Below are positions 36,028 through 50,632 of a stretch of DNA of 64,000 bases, one piece after another. The position numbers and the translations under genes are program-made. Under the pieces are notes generated by a model that saw nothing but the letters and a program-made list of their open reading frames with translations, was not told where the DNA came from and did no database searches. The stretch comes from Silene conica. Its lineage: Eukaryota > Streptophyta > Magnoliopsida > Caryophyllales > Caryophyllaceae. Position 1 is the first letter of the stretch; the number at the start of each line of letters is the position of its first letter. Where the stretch lies: NCBI GenBank assembly GCA_029255685.2, contig CM055316.2, forward strand, positions 67,657,237 through 67,721,236, given 5' to 3'.

Positions 36028-37593
36028 TGATAGTATCAAATTGTGACGGGTCAATAGTTTAATTTTATCACAATAAACATGCTTGATACCGGGTTATAGC
36101 GAGACTTTCATGTAATACGCCGGTTTGCACTTTTGATTGTAATTTCGAGTTTTTGTTGTATCTTTTGTTGGGAACTCGGTTTTCATCTTTTCTATACCAA
36201 GGAGGAGAAGGAGAGGCAAAGCTTAACCAAGGGAATAAGTGCAAAGTAAAGAGAAGCAAGCAAAAAGGAAGAATTGAAGCCTTGGCATACACAAACAAGA
36301 GCCAAAATGAAGAATTGAAAACTCGGTTTCACAAGGGTCAACTTCAAACGACTATATCTCGAGTTCTAGAGCTCCTATTGATGCAATACCAAGTGGAAGT
36401 GAAAGCTTGTGATCTTAGCTTTCCAACGATAGGTCACACACCTCATTTGGATAAGAAACGAGAGAGATATGGCCTTTCGAAGATGCTGCTGTCAGACTAA
36501 ACCGCAGCCTGCGCTAAATGACGCATCCTGCGCCGATAGACGCAGCCTGCGCTTTGCTCTGGAACTTTCAGCTCTGTTACGCGTTTTGGGCTTTATTTTG
36601 GAGATGAAAAAAAACCTAGATTCTCGTGCCTATATGACATATGACATCTTATCTCTAGAACAACAACATTTACTCTCTAATTAAGTTGTAATCTTTCCTT
36701 ATTTTCAAGCTTGTAATTATGCAAATGAGGAGCTAATCTCCTTTACTCTTGGTGTGATTCCGATCAAAGTCTCCGACTTTGACTTTATAAGACTCAAATA
36801 ACCCTTTCTTTTTATCTAATGTTGTTTCCTTAGTTTATCTTTTACATTCTAAGTAATTATTTGTGTGGATTGATCACCCTTGCATCTTAGTTGCTTAGTT
36901 TTCGCATATGTTAAGTAATCGGTTTAGTTTACTTGATGTTATTTGAAGCAAGCTTGTATGTATGTTGAGTTGGCTTAGATGAGACATATTTATGAGTAGG
37001 AAATTACATAACTTTCCTTGCTTTCATGGTTTAATGATTAGTAAGTTTAGTTTCTACATCACATCTTTTGGAATTAACGGAATTACATACACGGTTTAGT
37101 TGTGTGGTTCGTTTTTATTAGATGTTGGTTAGGGATGGATAGTTTAAGGGGTTGTTAGAGTCGAGCAAGTCTTTGTCGGGTGACTTTGTGACGGTTACAC
37201 CAAGTTTTTCTCTCTTATTGATTATTGCACATTAGTTGTTTGTGTTATTGCATAGCTCAATCTTTTCTCATTTATTGCTCATTTACTACTCTTTCCAATT
37301 GTCCCAAATCATTACTCCCTTATTTATGTCACCCTTTTTATTGTTCACTTGTGTATATAATGTTTGTTGGTTGATAAGTTGTTTGTCATTAGTCTCTAAT
37401 CATCACTAAGTTTTCATCTAATCTTTGTTTAGTCGTGTGTAAGCAAGTTTTTAGTTATTTCCCTTCTCTTGGGTTCGACCCTTAACTTGCACTTTACTAC
37501 TTTTATTTCGAGTCTAGTCGAGTCTAGTTTAGGCTTTATAATTTGTTTGGCGAGATAATTAGTGTAATAATGACCGCTAGTTTTTCCGTATCA
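36028..37593 (+). repeat. LTR 2, shared middle LTR (1566 bp)
   Basis: Same termini as LTR 1. It shares derived bases with LTR 3: TTGGCATAC, GATGCAAT, GACTTTATAAG, and loss of CTTG near 37122. It serves as 3' LTR of the first unit and 5' LTR of the second. Confidence 0.93.
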
Positions 37594-37598
37594 AATTT

Positions 37599-37616
37599 TG
37601 GCGCCGTTGCCAGGGA
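37599..37616 (+). other. Primer-binding site 2, one base changed
   Basis: TGGCGCCGTTGCCAGGGA, with one G to A change relative to site 1, which may weaken tRNA-Asp priming. Confidence 0.8.
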
Positions 37617-39015
37617 ATGGCAATATAGCTAAAGCTTGTTTGTTTGTTTTTTTTTCTAAACTTTTGGTCTTTAATTAATGTAGTTAATCTTTGTAAATAT
37701 TATGATTTTTTTTTCATAGATTAATTACTAGTTTAATTAAATGGCTAATCTTTGTTTCCCACAAAATGAGTTTGAATTGTTTTGTAGTTACTTTGATAGA
37801 CTTGAGGAATATGTCTTGAATTGTGATTATCATTTTGAAATATGGGAACTTTGTCGTGTTGTTTTTAATGGGTTAAATGTCAAAAGTATGTCTCATGTGA
37901 AGGACTTGAGTAATGGAAAATTTCTTGAATGGAGTTATGATGATAAATGGGAACTCTTTCACTACTTAGCTAATGATACTAGAGAATGGGAGTTGCTAAA
38001 CTCTTGTCAACCCCAATATCAACAAAGTGATCTCACCCAAACAAGAATGGACACCTTTGAAAACCAAATTAGTGGTGACATTGATAGAAATGAGGTCAAT
38101 GAAGAGATTTTTCACACTTTAAACAATGAAGATTTTGGTGATGGTCCATTTGATAAAGAGAAGGATGTTGAGGTTGAATATCCTCCTCCCCCTAAACTTG
38201 ACACGAGTTACTCATATAGAGAGTATTGTTTTTGGGATGATGAGAAAGATGCTTATGTTTTCACTACACTTCCATGTCACTCCCCCGTTGTGGTATCTAC
38301 CGACACCATATGCACTTTTGATGATGGTTTCTCGAGTAATAGTCATGTGGGTGAGGACGAATTTTCGGTCCTTAGTGGCCTTGATGAGGAGTCAATGGGT
38401 CAAATTGTTGGAAAAGATGAACATGAGGGAGGTAAGGTCGCGGAAGAGGTTGTTTGCGCCTCTAATAATTCTCATTTTGACGATCTATTCGATGAGGAAG
38501 ATGATATGTGTGACTTGAAACCTTCTTTGACCTTGTCATCCATTGAAACCCCTATTGATCAAATCCCTTATACCGAAGTTGGCGCCTCACATCTTGGAAA
38601 CAACTCTTTCGTTTGTAGTATTTACTCGGAATTGTCCTTTAAAGAATCGGGAAGTGAGGTGTTTGAGAAGAATGACCAAGGGGCAATGATTTTTGAGGTA
38701 GCTTGGATAGAAAAGGAGAAGGTGGAAACTCTTGAAAACGTGAATTGTGAACCTCAAAAGCCTATTATGAAACTTGTAAGTGTGGGGGTTAAGGAAGATG
38801 TTCAAGAAAGAATGGAAGATGAGTTTGTTGAGGTGTACCCCCTTATGGAGGAACCTCCTCAAATGTGCTTTGATGCGTCATCCAATTTATCCTCCAACAA
38901 AGCTCAAGAGTCACTTCACTCGTCATACTTGGTTTTCACCAAGTCCATTCCATCCTTCAAGGAACCATACCGTGACAAGAAACCGTCGATTAAGCATGAA
39001 AACTTGATACACTTG

Positions 39016-39445
39016 CACTACAAAAAAAACACGGAGTACTGACCGAATTTCTGACGGATTATACAGTCCGTCAGAAATCTCGGTCTACTGACCAATTTCT
39101 GACGGATTTTCGGTCAGAAATATTTTTTGACGGATTATTCGTCGAAAATCCGTCAACATAAAAGCCCGCGAAAAAAATTAGGGAAGCCGCGAAATTTTGG
39201 TTGCGTTTTCTGACGGAAATTCGGTCAGAAAAATTTACTGACCGAAATTCGGTCAGAAATGGGACTGACAAAAAGCTGCAGATTCTGAAAAAGTTAAAAG
39301 GCGTACTGACGGATTTTCGGTCAGGAAAAAAGTTCTGACGGATTTTCGGTCAGAAAATGCCACGTACCTCCGTTACTGACGGAAATTCGGTCAGAAACAG
39401 ATTTTTTACCGATTCCTGACGGATTTTCGGTCAGGACTTTTTTTT
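39016..39445. repeat. CACTA left subterminal repeats
   Basis: Many copies of CTGACGGATTTTCGGTCAG-like units in both orientations, often paired as inverted repeats. In En/Spm such arrays bind the TnpA-type protein. Confidence 0.85.
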
Positions 39446-40510
39446 TTATTCTTTCAGAAACTATTTCCGCCTTCATTATTCCGTTCGTTTTTTCCCCCAA
39501 ATTAAATCGCCCCTTCTATTTCTCCTCCCAAAATCCGTTTTTCACTCTAACAATGCTACCACCGTGACAACCACAACCACACTACCAACTCCACCTTGCA
39601 TAATAGGTAAGGTATGTATGTTTTTTGACGGAATTTACAGATTTCTTTTCATTTTATTTCATTTAATAATTGATTTTTTTTGTTTATTGCAGTGTGACAA
39701 CCACCACCTCCGTCACAACCACCACCGTCACAACCATCACCACTACGGCCGTGCGTCACCTCCCCCTTGCAAAATTCATTAGGTAATTGTTTATGTTTAC
39801 TACTTAATTAGTTTATTGAAAAATTGGTTAGTTTGGTAAAGTTAGTGTAATTGATTTAGGTTTAATTAGTTAGCAAATTTGATCTAGGATAGTGCCAATT
39901 AGATAGAAAAAATGACCTAGGATAGTAGCCGGTTAGATAGAAAAATTGACCTAGGATATATAGTTGCTAATAATTTGTTGTTGGTGTTGTTTATTGTAAA
40001 TAATTGTTAGTATAGTTACTTGAATTTTTAATTATTATTGTTGTTGTTTTTGATAGTTGTTACTTGTTAATTTTGAATAGTTATTTGATAATTGTTAATT
40101 TTTAGTTGTTAATTGTAGATAATTGTTAATAGTTGTTAATTGTTAGTTATTGATAATTCTTAATTGTTAAATATTGACCTAGTACCCGTTCAAAAATTAC
40201 TTATTAGGAGTAATTTTTGAATAGTCCCCATTTTGGGACTGTCTTTGTACGTTTCAAGTCATTTAGGTAGCAAACAGATACTTGTTGTTTTTTTTAATGA
40301 GGGTAAAAATTCGGTGACAATTCCTTTAATATTCTCTGAATACATATATGGACTAATAATATAATCCATATTTTGTATTTGGAGAATAAAGGGGAATTGC
40401 TGCCGAATTTTTTCCCCATTAATAAATAACAAGTGCGTGTTTGCTAATGACTTGAAATGTACATTGATGGGTTTAGGTTGGAGTGATAAGGACCTAATTC
40501 AAAGACTATT
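39446..40510. other. CACTA interior without recognised gene
   Basis: Includes a short His/Thr-rich region near 39560-39780 (ACCACCAC words) and AT-rich sequence with TTGTTAATTGTTAG repeats around 40020-40170. Possibly former 5' UTR and introns. No coding region is supported. Confidence 0.5.
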
Positions 40511-40512
40511 TG

Positions 40513-40592
40513 ATTTCTTGAGCATACATTTGTAAGACATGTTTTATCCTTTGGTTAGACATTCATAAGAAATGTATGAAAACTTTGTACTT
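40513..40592 (+). repeat. 80-bp direct repeat, copy 1
   Basis: ATTTCTTGAGCATACATTTG ... AACTTTGTACTT is identical to 41573-41652, which lies just after the stop codon of the transposase remnant. Here it lies immediately before the first remaining exon. Confidence 0.88.
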
Positions 40593-40596
40593 ATAG

Positions 40597-41546
40597 GGAG
40601 TTTGAGGAATATATCAAATTATCATTTCCTGATGTCACGTCTTCTGAAGATGTTTGGACGAAACATGAGAAACGTTTTCCGAAATGGTTACGAAATGAAG
40701 TAAGTAATACAATTTCTTTTAAAATAAACAACCAATTTGAAAGAACCTATAATTAAACATCTTAATTAACATATATATATTGTTTTATAGGCTAATAGAT
40801 GGAAGGATCCTTTAGTATTAGGTCTATCATTAGGTCCTTGTACCATGGTGAAGACATGGAGACGATATTCTATCAACGGTTATAAATTTCGAGCTTTTAA
40901 GGAGGGAGTTGATGTTTCCAAAGCTACCATAAGCAATGGGGTTTGTGTGAATTCTACAGATGGGTTGGATTACTATGGAACTCTAAATGAAGTAGTTGAA
41001 CTTGCCTATTATACCGAACACAAGGTTTATAAGGTGATATTGTTCAAATGTGATTGGTTTGATAACTCCCCACAAGGACTTAGTATCCATAAGATATATG
41101 GACTTGTAGATGTGAATGAGAAAAAAAAACTCAAAGGACATAACCCATTTGTGGCAGCTTTTCAAGTCGATCAAGTTTGTTATGCTAGTTATCCAACCAC
41201 TAAGAAAGGTGATCAATGGTCTGCGGTTTTTAAAATCAAAGCACGATCACATGTTGATGCTCCTATTGATGAAATTGAATTCCAAGAAGATGTGGTTCTC
41301 AATGATCATTCAATTTCATCAATTTTGATAGAAGAGACAGATACTGAAGATGAGTATCAAGTGGTTGCAGATGAAACTGGTGAAATGGGTGAAGATGAGT
41401 ATGACGGGAATGTCGCGGAAGATGAGGATGAAGATTTAGTTCAGAACACCACAATAGAGATAAATGAGGAGGAAGAAGAAGTCGGAATTCTATTTTCTGA
41501 TGATGAAACTTTTTTAATTTCTAGTGATAGTGATAGTGATAGTTAG
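40597..41546 (+). pseudogene. C-terminal remnant of TNP2-type CACTA transposase (DUF4216 region)
   Basis: Two exons, 40597-40699 and 40791-41546, join in frame through a GT-AG intron (acceptor TTTTATAG). The first reads EFEEYIKLSFP...KRFPKWLRNE and the second continues LSLGPCTMVKTWRRYSINGY, YYGTLNEVVELAYY, VILFKCDWFD, and VDVNEKKKLKGHNPFVAAFQ. This is the DUF4216-containing tail of plant CACTA TNP2 proteins, ending in a Glu/Asp/Ser-rich stretch and TAG. The N-terminal part with the catalytic Transposase_21 domain is absent and replaced by the duplicated 3' flank. Confidence 0.8.
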
Positions 41547-41572
41547 AACTTGTAATGTTTTATCCTTTTTTA

Positions 41573-41652
41573 ATTTCTTGAGCATACATTTGTAAGACAT
41601 GTTTTATCCTTTGGTTAGACATTCATAAGAAATGTATGAAAACTTTGTACTT
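41573..41652 (+). repeat. 80-bp direct repeat, copy 2
   Basis: Same sequence as 40513-40592, in the natural 3' UTR position. Confidence 0.88.
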
Positions 41653-41716
41653 TTTTCATGGGCTAACATTTATTATTGTTAGTGTTTATTTGTATTGTTA
41701 GCTTTGAAGCAGGTAA

Positions 41717-43204
41717 ATGTCAAGATTTATACGAAAGATTTTGGGGAGTGGATCTGGTTCAGGTAGGCGTTCACAGAATGAGAACGAAGAAATGGAGGAG
41801 AATGATGATGACCTTCATTTGACTGGTAACAATGTCCCCCACCGAAATCCACCGATTATACTCACTTCTGATCCTTCGGTAGTTAACGGTCGTTGGTAAG
41901 TATTTTTTTATTCTCAATTAATCAAAAATATATCATTCAAATTTATAATATTCATATTTATATATATGTGTGTTTGTTTTTAATCAGGTGGAATGACAAG
42001 ATTGTAAAGAAATACGTGGCTGCCTCGTTCACTCAAAATCTTACCGATGAGTACTTCACCAGCTGGAAGGAAGCGAGTTATGCACAACGGGAAAAGATGT
42101 GGATTTACTTTAGGGTAATGTAAAAGTAAACAAGCTACATTAGTTTTTAAAATTAAACTAATATTTTCTATTTCTAATAACATTTTTTTATGACAGACTC
42201 ATGTGAGATCTATGGAACCTGACTATAATCCTTTTCCTGAGTGGCGGAGGAGGGTCACGAGATTGATTACTCACATGGTAAATGGTGTCAACTACGGAAA
42301 GAAGAAGCCTGAGTGGGTGCCCGATAGTTGGAAGGAGAAGTTGGATGCAAGGTACGAGAACGATCCTGAATTTCAAAAAAAATCAAAAATAAACAAGGCA
42401 AATAGAAGATCTGGTGGTAAAGACGGGAAAGCGTTGGGCACCCACACTCTAGGCCGCAAGAGTTGCTCTGATGTTTTCAAAGAAATGGTAAGTATTTCAT
42501 AAATTTTTAAAATATGAAATTTGGTTAATTAATATTTTTTATTGTCGGATATAATTAACATATATGTTTTCTTTGCTTCTTAAAGGGCGAGTCGGCCACG
42601 CCTTACAAGGTGTTTGAGAAGACGAAGAAAAACAAGAAGGGAGAGTGGATTAACCCTAGAGCTGCTCGGACAGACGTAAGTATTTTATTTATCTTAAAGG
42701 GCGAGTTGGCCACACCTTACAATATATTTTATTTATTCTTTATTTAATAATTTGTTGTTTTTTCAGGCTACCTACAATGAACTCTTGAGTCAACCAACGC
42801 CAACCGGAGAGCCTCGGGACGAGATTCAGACCTACCATGAAGCCGTTGGAGGATTTGACAAAAAAGGAGGTTTTTTTGGGATCGGTTCATTGGGTGAAGA
42901 TGTATGGTATGAGCATCCTGGGAACAAAGGAGGAAGTCGTCGATCCTGTTCTTATCAACCAAGCATGTTTACTCAGTTGCAAACTGAGAATATGCGTCTC
43001 AAAGAAAAAGTTCAAAGCACTCAAGATACTCAAAAACAAATACAAGAGGAACTGGCGGAAATGAAAAAAGCTTGGAGTGATTGGCAGACCCACTTTTCCA
43101 CTCAGTCGTGCTCAGGTATGCCAAATGCTCACCGACGCGACGACTTCTCAGACGACCCTCATGGCTTTGGATGTAACATGCCGATTGATCCTCCTACCAC
43201 TTAG
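41717..43204 (+). CDS. CACTA accessory protein, plant transposase Ptta/En/Spm (Transposase_24) type
   Basis: Five exons with GT-AG borders (41717-41895, 41988-42114, 42197-42487, 42586-42675, 42767-43204) join to 1125 nt, or 374 aa. The N-terminus is Gly/Ser- and acid-rich (MSRFIRKILGSGSGSGRR). The family core follows: VVNGRWWNDKIVKKYVAASF, WKEASYAQREKMWIYF, KWKEKLDARY-like PDSWKEKLDARYENDP, then GGKDGKALGTHTLGRKS. A coiled coil lies at about residues 290-330 (QTENMRLKEKVQSTQ). In CACTA elements this second gene supplies a DNA-binding, regulatory TnpA-like function for the subterminal repeats. It is undamaged, unlike its partner gene. Confidence 0.8.
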
Positions 43205-43496
43205 GATAGTTTATCATATGTAGTAATTTTAGATTATGACTTATTAACTTTCGAACATATTTTATGTTGGTGTATGAATTACGAAGACTCTTTTATGTAA
43301 TTCAAGTTCTTTCTCATGTTTTTTCTTTGTTGTTGGTTAATTGTTGTTGATTCCCGCTTAGCGGTCGACTTGGGAATAAATCTCCGTTTGGCGGATGATG
43401 AATGTTTTGCAGGATTTAGTGATTTTGAGATTGTAAATATGAACAATGCTGTGGCATTGGGCTGGACAGCAGGCTGCTGTTTCCAGCTTACACTGT

Positions 43497-43926
43497 TACA
43501 AATTCTGACGGAAAATCCGTCAGAAAAAGTCAAATTTTGACTTCATTTCTGACGGAAAATCGGTCAGAAATTCAAATTTTCTGACGGAATTTCCGTCACA
43601 AATTTAACCTTTTCTGACGGAATTTCCGTCACGAATTTGACCTTTTCTGACGGATTTTCCGTCAGAATAGAAAGTTTCTGACGAAAAATCGGTCAGAAAA
43701 AGTCAAAAAAAAAAATTGACTTCTATTTTTTTTCCCACCGTTAAACCGTCAGAAATCCGTCACAAATGAATTTCTGACGGAAAATCGGTCAGGAACTTGA
43801 TTTTCGTGACGAAATTTTGGGACGGAAATTTCTGACGGAAAATCCGTCAGAAACGCGAATTTCCTGACGGATTTTAGCTTTTCTGACGGATTTTTTCCGT
43901 CAGAACACCGTGTTTTTTTTGTAGTG
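43497..43926. repeat. CACTA right subterminal repeats
   Basis: Repeated TCTGACGGAAAATCCGTCAG-type units in both orientations up to the right terminus. Confidence 0.85.
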
Positions 43927-44303
43927 TTGCCTTGTGTTTACTATTTTCTTGCTTATGCTAGCTATGTGAGTGGTTCATGCTATGATCATGCCTCTTATTT
44001 ATGGGCTAGTGTGCATGACAAGTTACTAAAGGCGTTAAGTTGTTCGCCTCTTGACTTTTGAAAAAAAAAAGATCTTGAAAAGGCGTCGAGCAAACGACGA
44101 AAACCAAAAGCGCTTTACGGGAGGCAACCCGTACTCCTTTCATTTCCATTCTTTTGCATTCATATTACTCTCCTCCACATTGAGGACAATGTGGAAACTA
44201 AGTGTGGGGGAGAAATATGAATGTAACTTTTATAAGTTTTTTTTTCATGTTTTGATGCTTTGAAAAAAAAAAAAAAAAAAAAAAAAAAAACTGAAAATTC
44301 CGG

Positions 44304-44468
44304 CTAGGTGAAAACCCACAAGGGTGGGCGCCTAGGCAAAAATGGGAAGGTGGTCGATGACGGAATGAAAACCCGAGAGGGCATTTCGGGCAAAATGAAG
44401 AAACGAGTTGCGAGCCACCGATGAGAGGTAAGGTAAAGCTAAGGTGAAAACCCGAATGGGCACCTTAG
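44304..44468 (+). other. Second copy of the three-hairpin block
   Basis: Hairpins at 44304-44335, 44363-44387 and 44439-44468 match those at 35265-35429. Flanking A-tracts differ in length between copies. Confidence 0.75.
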
Positions 44469-45068
44469 GCAAAATGAGGGATTTTCAAAAAAAAAAAAAA
44501 AAAAAAAAAAAAAAGATGGAGGGATAAGAAGGGAGTGATAAGGAGGGTTTTGGAAGGAGGTTAGGTATATGTTTAATTTCTTTTTGTGTCACAAAATTTG
44601 GTTTTAAATCGGTGGTTTTCATTTGTGCTACTTGGATTGTCAATTGTTGGATGTTGGGGGCAACCAAGTAACACGATTGTGCATATTACGGAGTGATAAG
44701 AGGCGTTATAAAGGGAAGGTATGATATTTTGATGGATTTTTGAGGTCACCTCGCTATCACCTCGGGAGGTGAGAGTGGCCATCTTGTGATAGGAGTTATA
44801 AGAAGGGTGGATTTGTTGACGAGTCGGAGTTGGTGGTTTGTTGAGTCTTGCGTAGAGGGAGGCAAAAGGAGGACGAGTGAGGGAAGAGTGAATGTTAAAC
44901 AATTGAGTCTAGATTTTTCTTTTTAATGGGTGTTTTGTGTTGAGGGAGAGATAAGGAGGATGTTGTGAGGGAAGAGAGATCAATGCACCTACACTTCCTT
45001 GTTGACTTTCGAAAATGCTTGTTTCGGGTTTTGCTCGGGACAAGCAAAAGTCTAAGTGTGGGGGTATT

Positions 45069-46608
45069 TGATAGTATCAAATTGTGACGGGTCAATAGTT
45101 TAATTTTATCACAATAAACATGCTTGATACCGGGTTATAGCGAGACTTTCATGTAATACGCCGGTTTGCACTTTTGATTGTAATTTCGAGTTTTTGTTGT
45201 ATCTTTTGTTGGGAACTCGGTTTTCATCTTTTCTATACCAAGGAGGAGAAGGAGAGGCAAAGCTTAACCAAGGGAATAAGTGCAAAGTAAAGAGAAGCAA
45301 GCAAAAAGGAAGAATTGAAGCCTTGGCATACACAAACAAGAGCCAAAATGAAGAATTGAAAACTCGGTTTCACAAGGGTCAACTTCAAACGACTATATCT
45401 CGATTTCTAGAGCTCCTATTGATGCAATACCAAGTGGAGGTGAAAGCTTGTGATCTTAGCTTTCCAACGATAGGTCACACGCCTCATTTGGATAAGAAAC
45501 GAGAGAGATATGGCCTTTCGAAGATGCTGCTGTCAGACTAAACCGCAGCCTGCGCTAAATGACGCATCCTGCGCCGATAGACGCAGCCTGCGCTTTGCTC
45601 TGGAACTTTCAGCTCTGTTACGCGTTTTGGGCTTTATTTTGGAGATGAAAAAAAACCTAGATTCTCGTGCCTATATGACATATGACATCTTATCTCTAGA
45701 ACAACAACATTTACTCTCTAATTAAGTTGTAATCTTTCCTTATTTTCAAGCTTGTAATTATGCAAATGAGGAGCTAATCTCCTTTACTCTTGGTGTGATT
45801 CCGATCAAAGTCTCCGACTTTGACTTTATAAGACTCAAATAACCCTTTCTTTTTATCTAATGTTGTTTCCTTAGTTTATCTTTTACATTCTAAGTAATTA
45901 TTTGTGTGGATTGATCACCCTTGCATCTTAGTTGCTTAGTTTTCGCATATGTTAAGTAATCGGTTTAGTTTACTTGATGTTATTTGAAGCAAGCTTGTAT
46001 GTATGTTGAGTTGGCTTAGATGAGACATATTTATGAGTAGGAAATTACATAACTTTCCTTGCTTTCATGGTTTAATGATTAGTAAGTTTAGTTTCTACAT
46101 CACATCTTTTGGAATTAACGGAATTACATACACGGTTTAGTTGTGTGGTTCGTTTTTATTAGATGTTGGTTAGGAATGGATAGTTTAAGGGGTTGTTAGA
46201 GTCGAGCAAGTCTTTGTCGGGTGACTTTGTGACGGTTACACCAAGTTTTTCTCTCTTATTGATTATTGCACATTAGTTGTTTGTGTTATTGCATAGCTCA
46301 ATCTTTTCTCATTTGTTGCTCATTTATTACTCCCTTATTTATGTCACCCTTTTTATTGTTCACTTGTGTATATAATGTTTGTTGGTTGATAAGTTGTTTG
46401 TCATTAGTCTCTAATCATCACTAAGTTTTCATCTAATCTTTGTTTAGTCGTGTGTAAGCAAGTTTTTAGTTATTTCCCTTCTCTTGGGTTCGACCCTTAA
46501 CTTGCACTTTACTACTTTTATTTCGAGTCTAGTCGAGTCTAGTTTAGGCTTTATAATTTGTTTGGCGAGATAATTAGTGTAATAACGATCGCTAGTTTTT
46601 CCGTATCA
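45069..46608 (+). repeat. LTR 3 (1540 bp)
   Basis: Same termini. About 26 bp shorter than LTR 2 because of one deletion near 46320. Followed by the TSD AGGCC. Confidence 0.92.
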
Positions 46609-46905
46609 AGGCCCTAATATATACCTCACTATTAAACCTAACCCTAACTTAACCGTAATGGGCCTTAGCATCTTAAGGCCCTAATAGCTCCCACATCGTT
46701 TTTAATTTGGGAGAGGATATTTTTCAAATCAGTTTCTAGTCGCTTACCCCCTAAGCGACTTATTGTTGGAATAATTTTTGGGTAGAGTCGTTGTGCGGGT
46801 AAGCGACTTGAATACGAAGCTAGATTCGGTGATGACGTAGACCCATTTTGGTAATAAATTTTAAAAGTTACCTATTTCGTTAATTAATTAGTGAGAAACG
46901 CCCAT

Positions 46906-47330
46906 TTCGGAAAAAAACTCTAAAATATGCATATTTTAGTCTAAAATGAGGTGTCCAAGTATCATACCCATATTCGAGTGTTAAAAACTGGTTAACAAGG
47001 AAATTAGAAGTGTTGAAGTAACGTTGTATGCCAGAACAGGGAGCCTTATGTTCCGAGTTTTGATTTTGTAGCACAGGTATCATTTTTATCGGGACGAAGA
47101 CAATCTCGGCACTTTGCCTGACTGATGATGGCTCCCTGCCTTAGTTGGACGAATATAATACATTGCTAATTTGCTATAAACAATATCGATTGTAGTTGCA
47201 CTAATTCTGTCATTTGAACACTGTTAAAATGAGACTAATCAAAATTATTATTCGAACTGCAAATTATGGTCTTCATTTTCAGTACTAAATAATATTGATG
47301 AATTAGTTACATTTCAACACCTATAGTTTA
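46906..47330 (+). pseudogene. CPN10 exon-3 relic
   Basis: From about 47030, ATGCCAGAACAGGGAGCCTTA copies the end of CPN10 intron 2. A GCACAG acceptor and a 49-nt exon (47077-47125) would encode YHFYRDEDNLGTLPD plus stop, against YHLYRDEDILGTLHD in CPN10. The copy continues into CPN10 3' flank up to SCPL-C. No upstream CPN10 exons are present, so it is a duplicated tail rather than a gene. Confidence 0.85.
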
Positions 47331-47336
47331 TCCAAT

Positions 47337-50316
<2,980 letters not shown>

Positions 50317-50391
50317 TTCTTACTAAAGGAAGTTAAGTAAAAATGATTGATTAATTGAAATTGCTGTGAATAATGTACTTAAGTTGAGAGT

Positions 50392-50398
50392 TTTATAC
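50392..50398 (-). promoter_or_regulatory. Weak TATA box of SCPL-C
   Basis: The shared promoter block reads TTTTATACAAGGG here, one change from the TATATAA of A and B, about 80 bp upstream of the ATG. Confidence 0.45.
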
Positions 50399-50632
50399 AA
50401 GGGTTTGATTTGGGGGAAGGTAATTTATGTTATCTAAAGATTGTATTGGTGATTTCTTAATATTTATTCATTATCGTTTTCGAGTACATACTATATGTAT
50501 CAGATTAGATATTAGAACATTGAATATTTGTTGGTCTTTTACTAATCCACTCAAATCTGGTGGATAGCGATTTGGTTCGTTACCGTTTTCTTCATGGAGT
50601 ATCTATATCTCGGGTTGTTTATTTCCTATGTA

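Larger units (their letters stand above)
39016..43926 (+). mobile_element. CACTA (En/Spm) transposon, internally deleted, 4.9 kb
   Basis: Ends CACTACAAAAAAAACACGG and its inverted copy ending TTTTTTTTGTAGTG, with a 3-bp duplication TTG (39013-39015, 43927-43929). The uninterrupted target is visible in interior 1 at about 34893. Both subterminal regions are dense in TCTGACGG/CCGTCAGA repeats. Two genes are recognisable: the C-terminal remnant of a TNP2-type transposase, and a complete-looking Transposase_24 (TNP1-type) gene. The catalytic transposase region is missing, so the element is non-autonomous. Confidence 0.93.
37741..44061 (+). pseudogene. Second copy of the element ORF, split by the CACTA element
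   Basis: Nearly identical to the ORF at 33618. The 5' part (37741-39015) is open, then the CACTA insertion brings a stop at about 39040. The 3' part resumes at 43930 and ends with the same TGA at 44059-44061. Small differences include LCFPQ for LCLPQ, one fewer residue at SIYSEL, and KAQESL for KPQESL. The insertion site was within codons for HLPCVYY. Confidence 0.85.
31895..46613 (+). mobile_element. Tandem array (LTR-interior-LTR-interior-LTR) of a non-autonomous Athila/Tat-type Gypsy element
   Basis: Three LTRs (31900-33469, 36028-37593, 45069-46608) enclose two near-identical interiors. The whole array is flanked by a 5-bp duplication AGGCC (31895-31899, 46609-46613), so it behaves as one insertion. 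After each of the first two LTRs comes the tRNA-Asp-type primer site used by Athila/Tat Gypsy elements. Each interior carries one long ORF (partly gag-like) and a structured 3' untranslated region, but no protease, RT or integrase. A CACTA transposon interrupts the second interior. Confidence 0.9.
31590..46905. mobile_element. TIR element split by the Athila-type insertion
   Basis: The left outer arm (about 31597-31670, with AATTAATTAACGAAATAGGT then ATGGGTC) is the inverted copy of the right outer arm (about 46835-46900, with ACCTATTTCGTTAATTAATT). Once the LTR array and one AGGCC are removed, the element is about 0.6 kb. It carries GTCGCTTA/AAGCGACT words and several copies of an arm containing TTAAGATGCTAAGG. 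Long arms suggest Mutator-like or foldback type. I could not define a TSD. Confidence 0.6.

Noticed and set aside
35426..36054. Antisense ORFs in the Athila-type 3' UTR
   Set aside because: Include translated homopolymer tracts (poly-Phe from A-runs) and duplicate with the element copy.
39016..43926. Regular TCTGACGG repeats as a CRISPR-like array
   Set aside because: They are CACTA subterminal repeats in both orientations in a plant genome, without uniform spacers.
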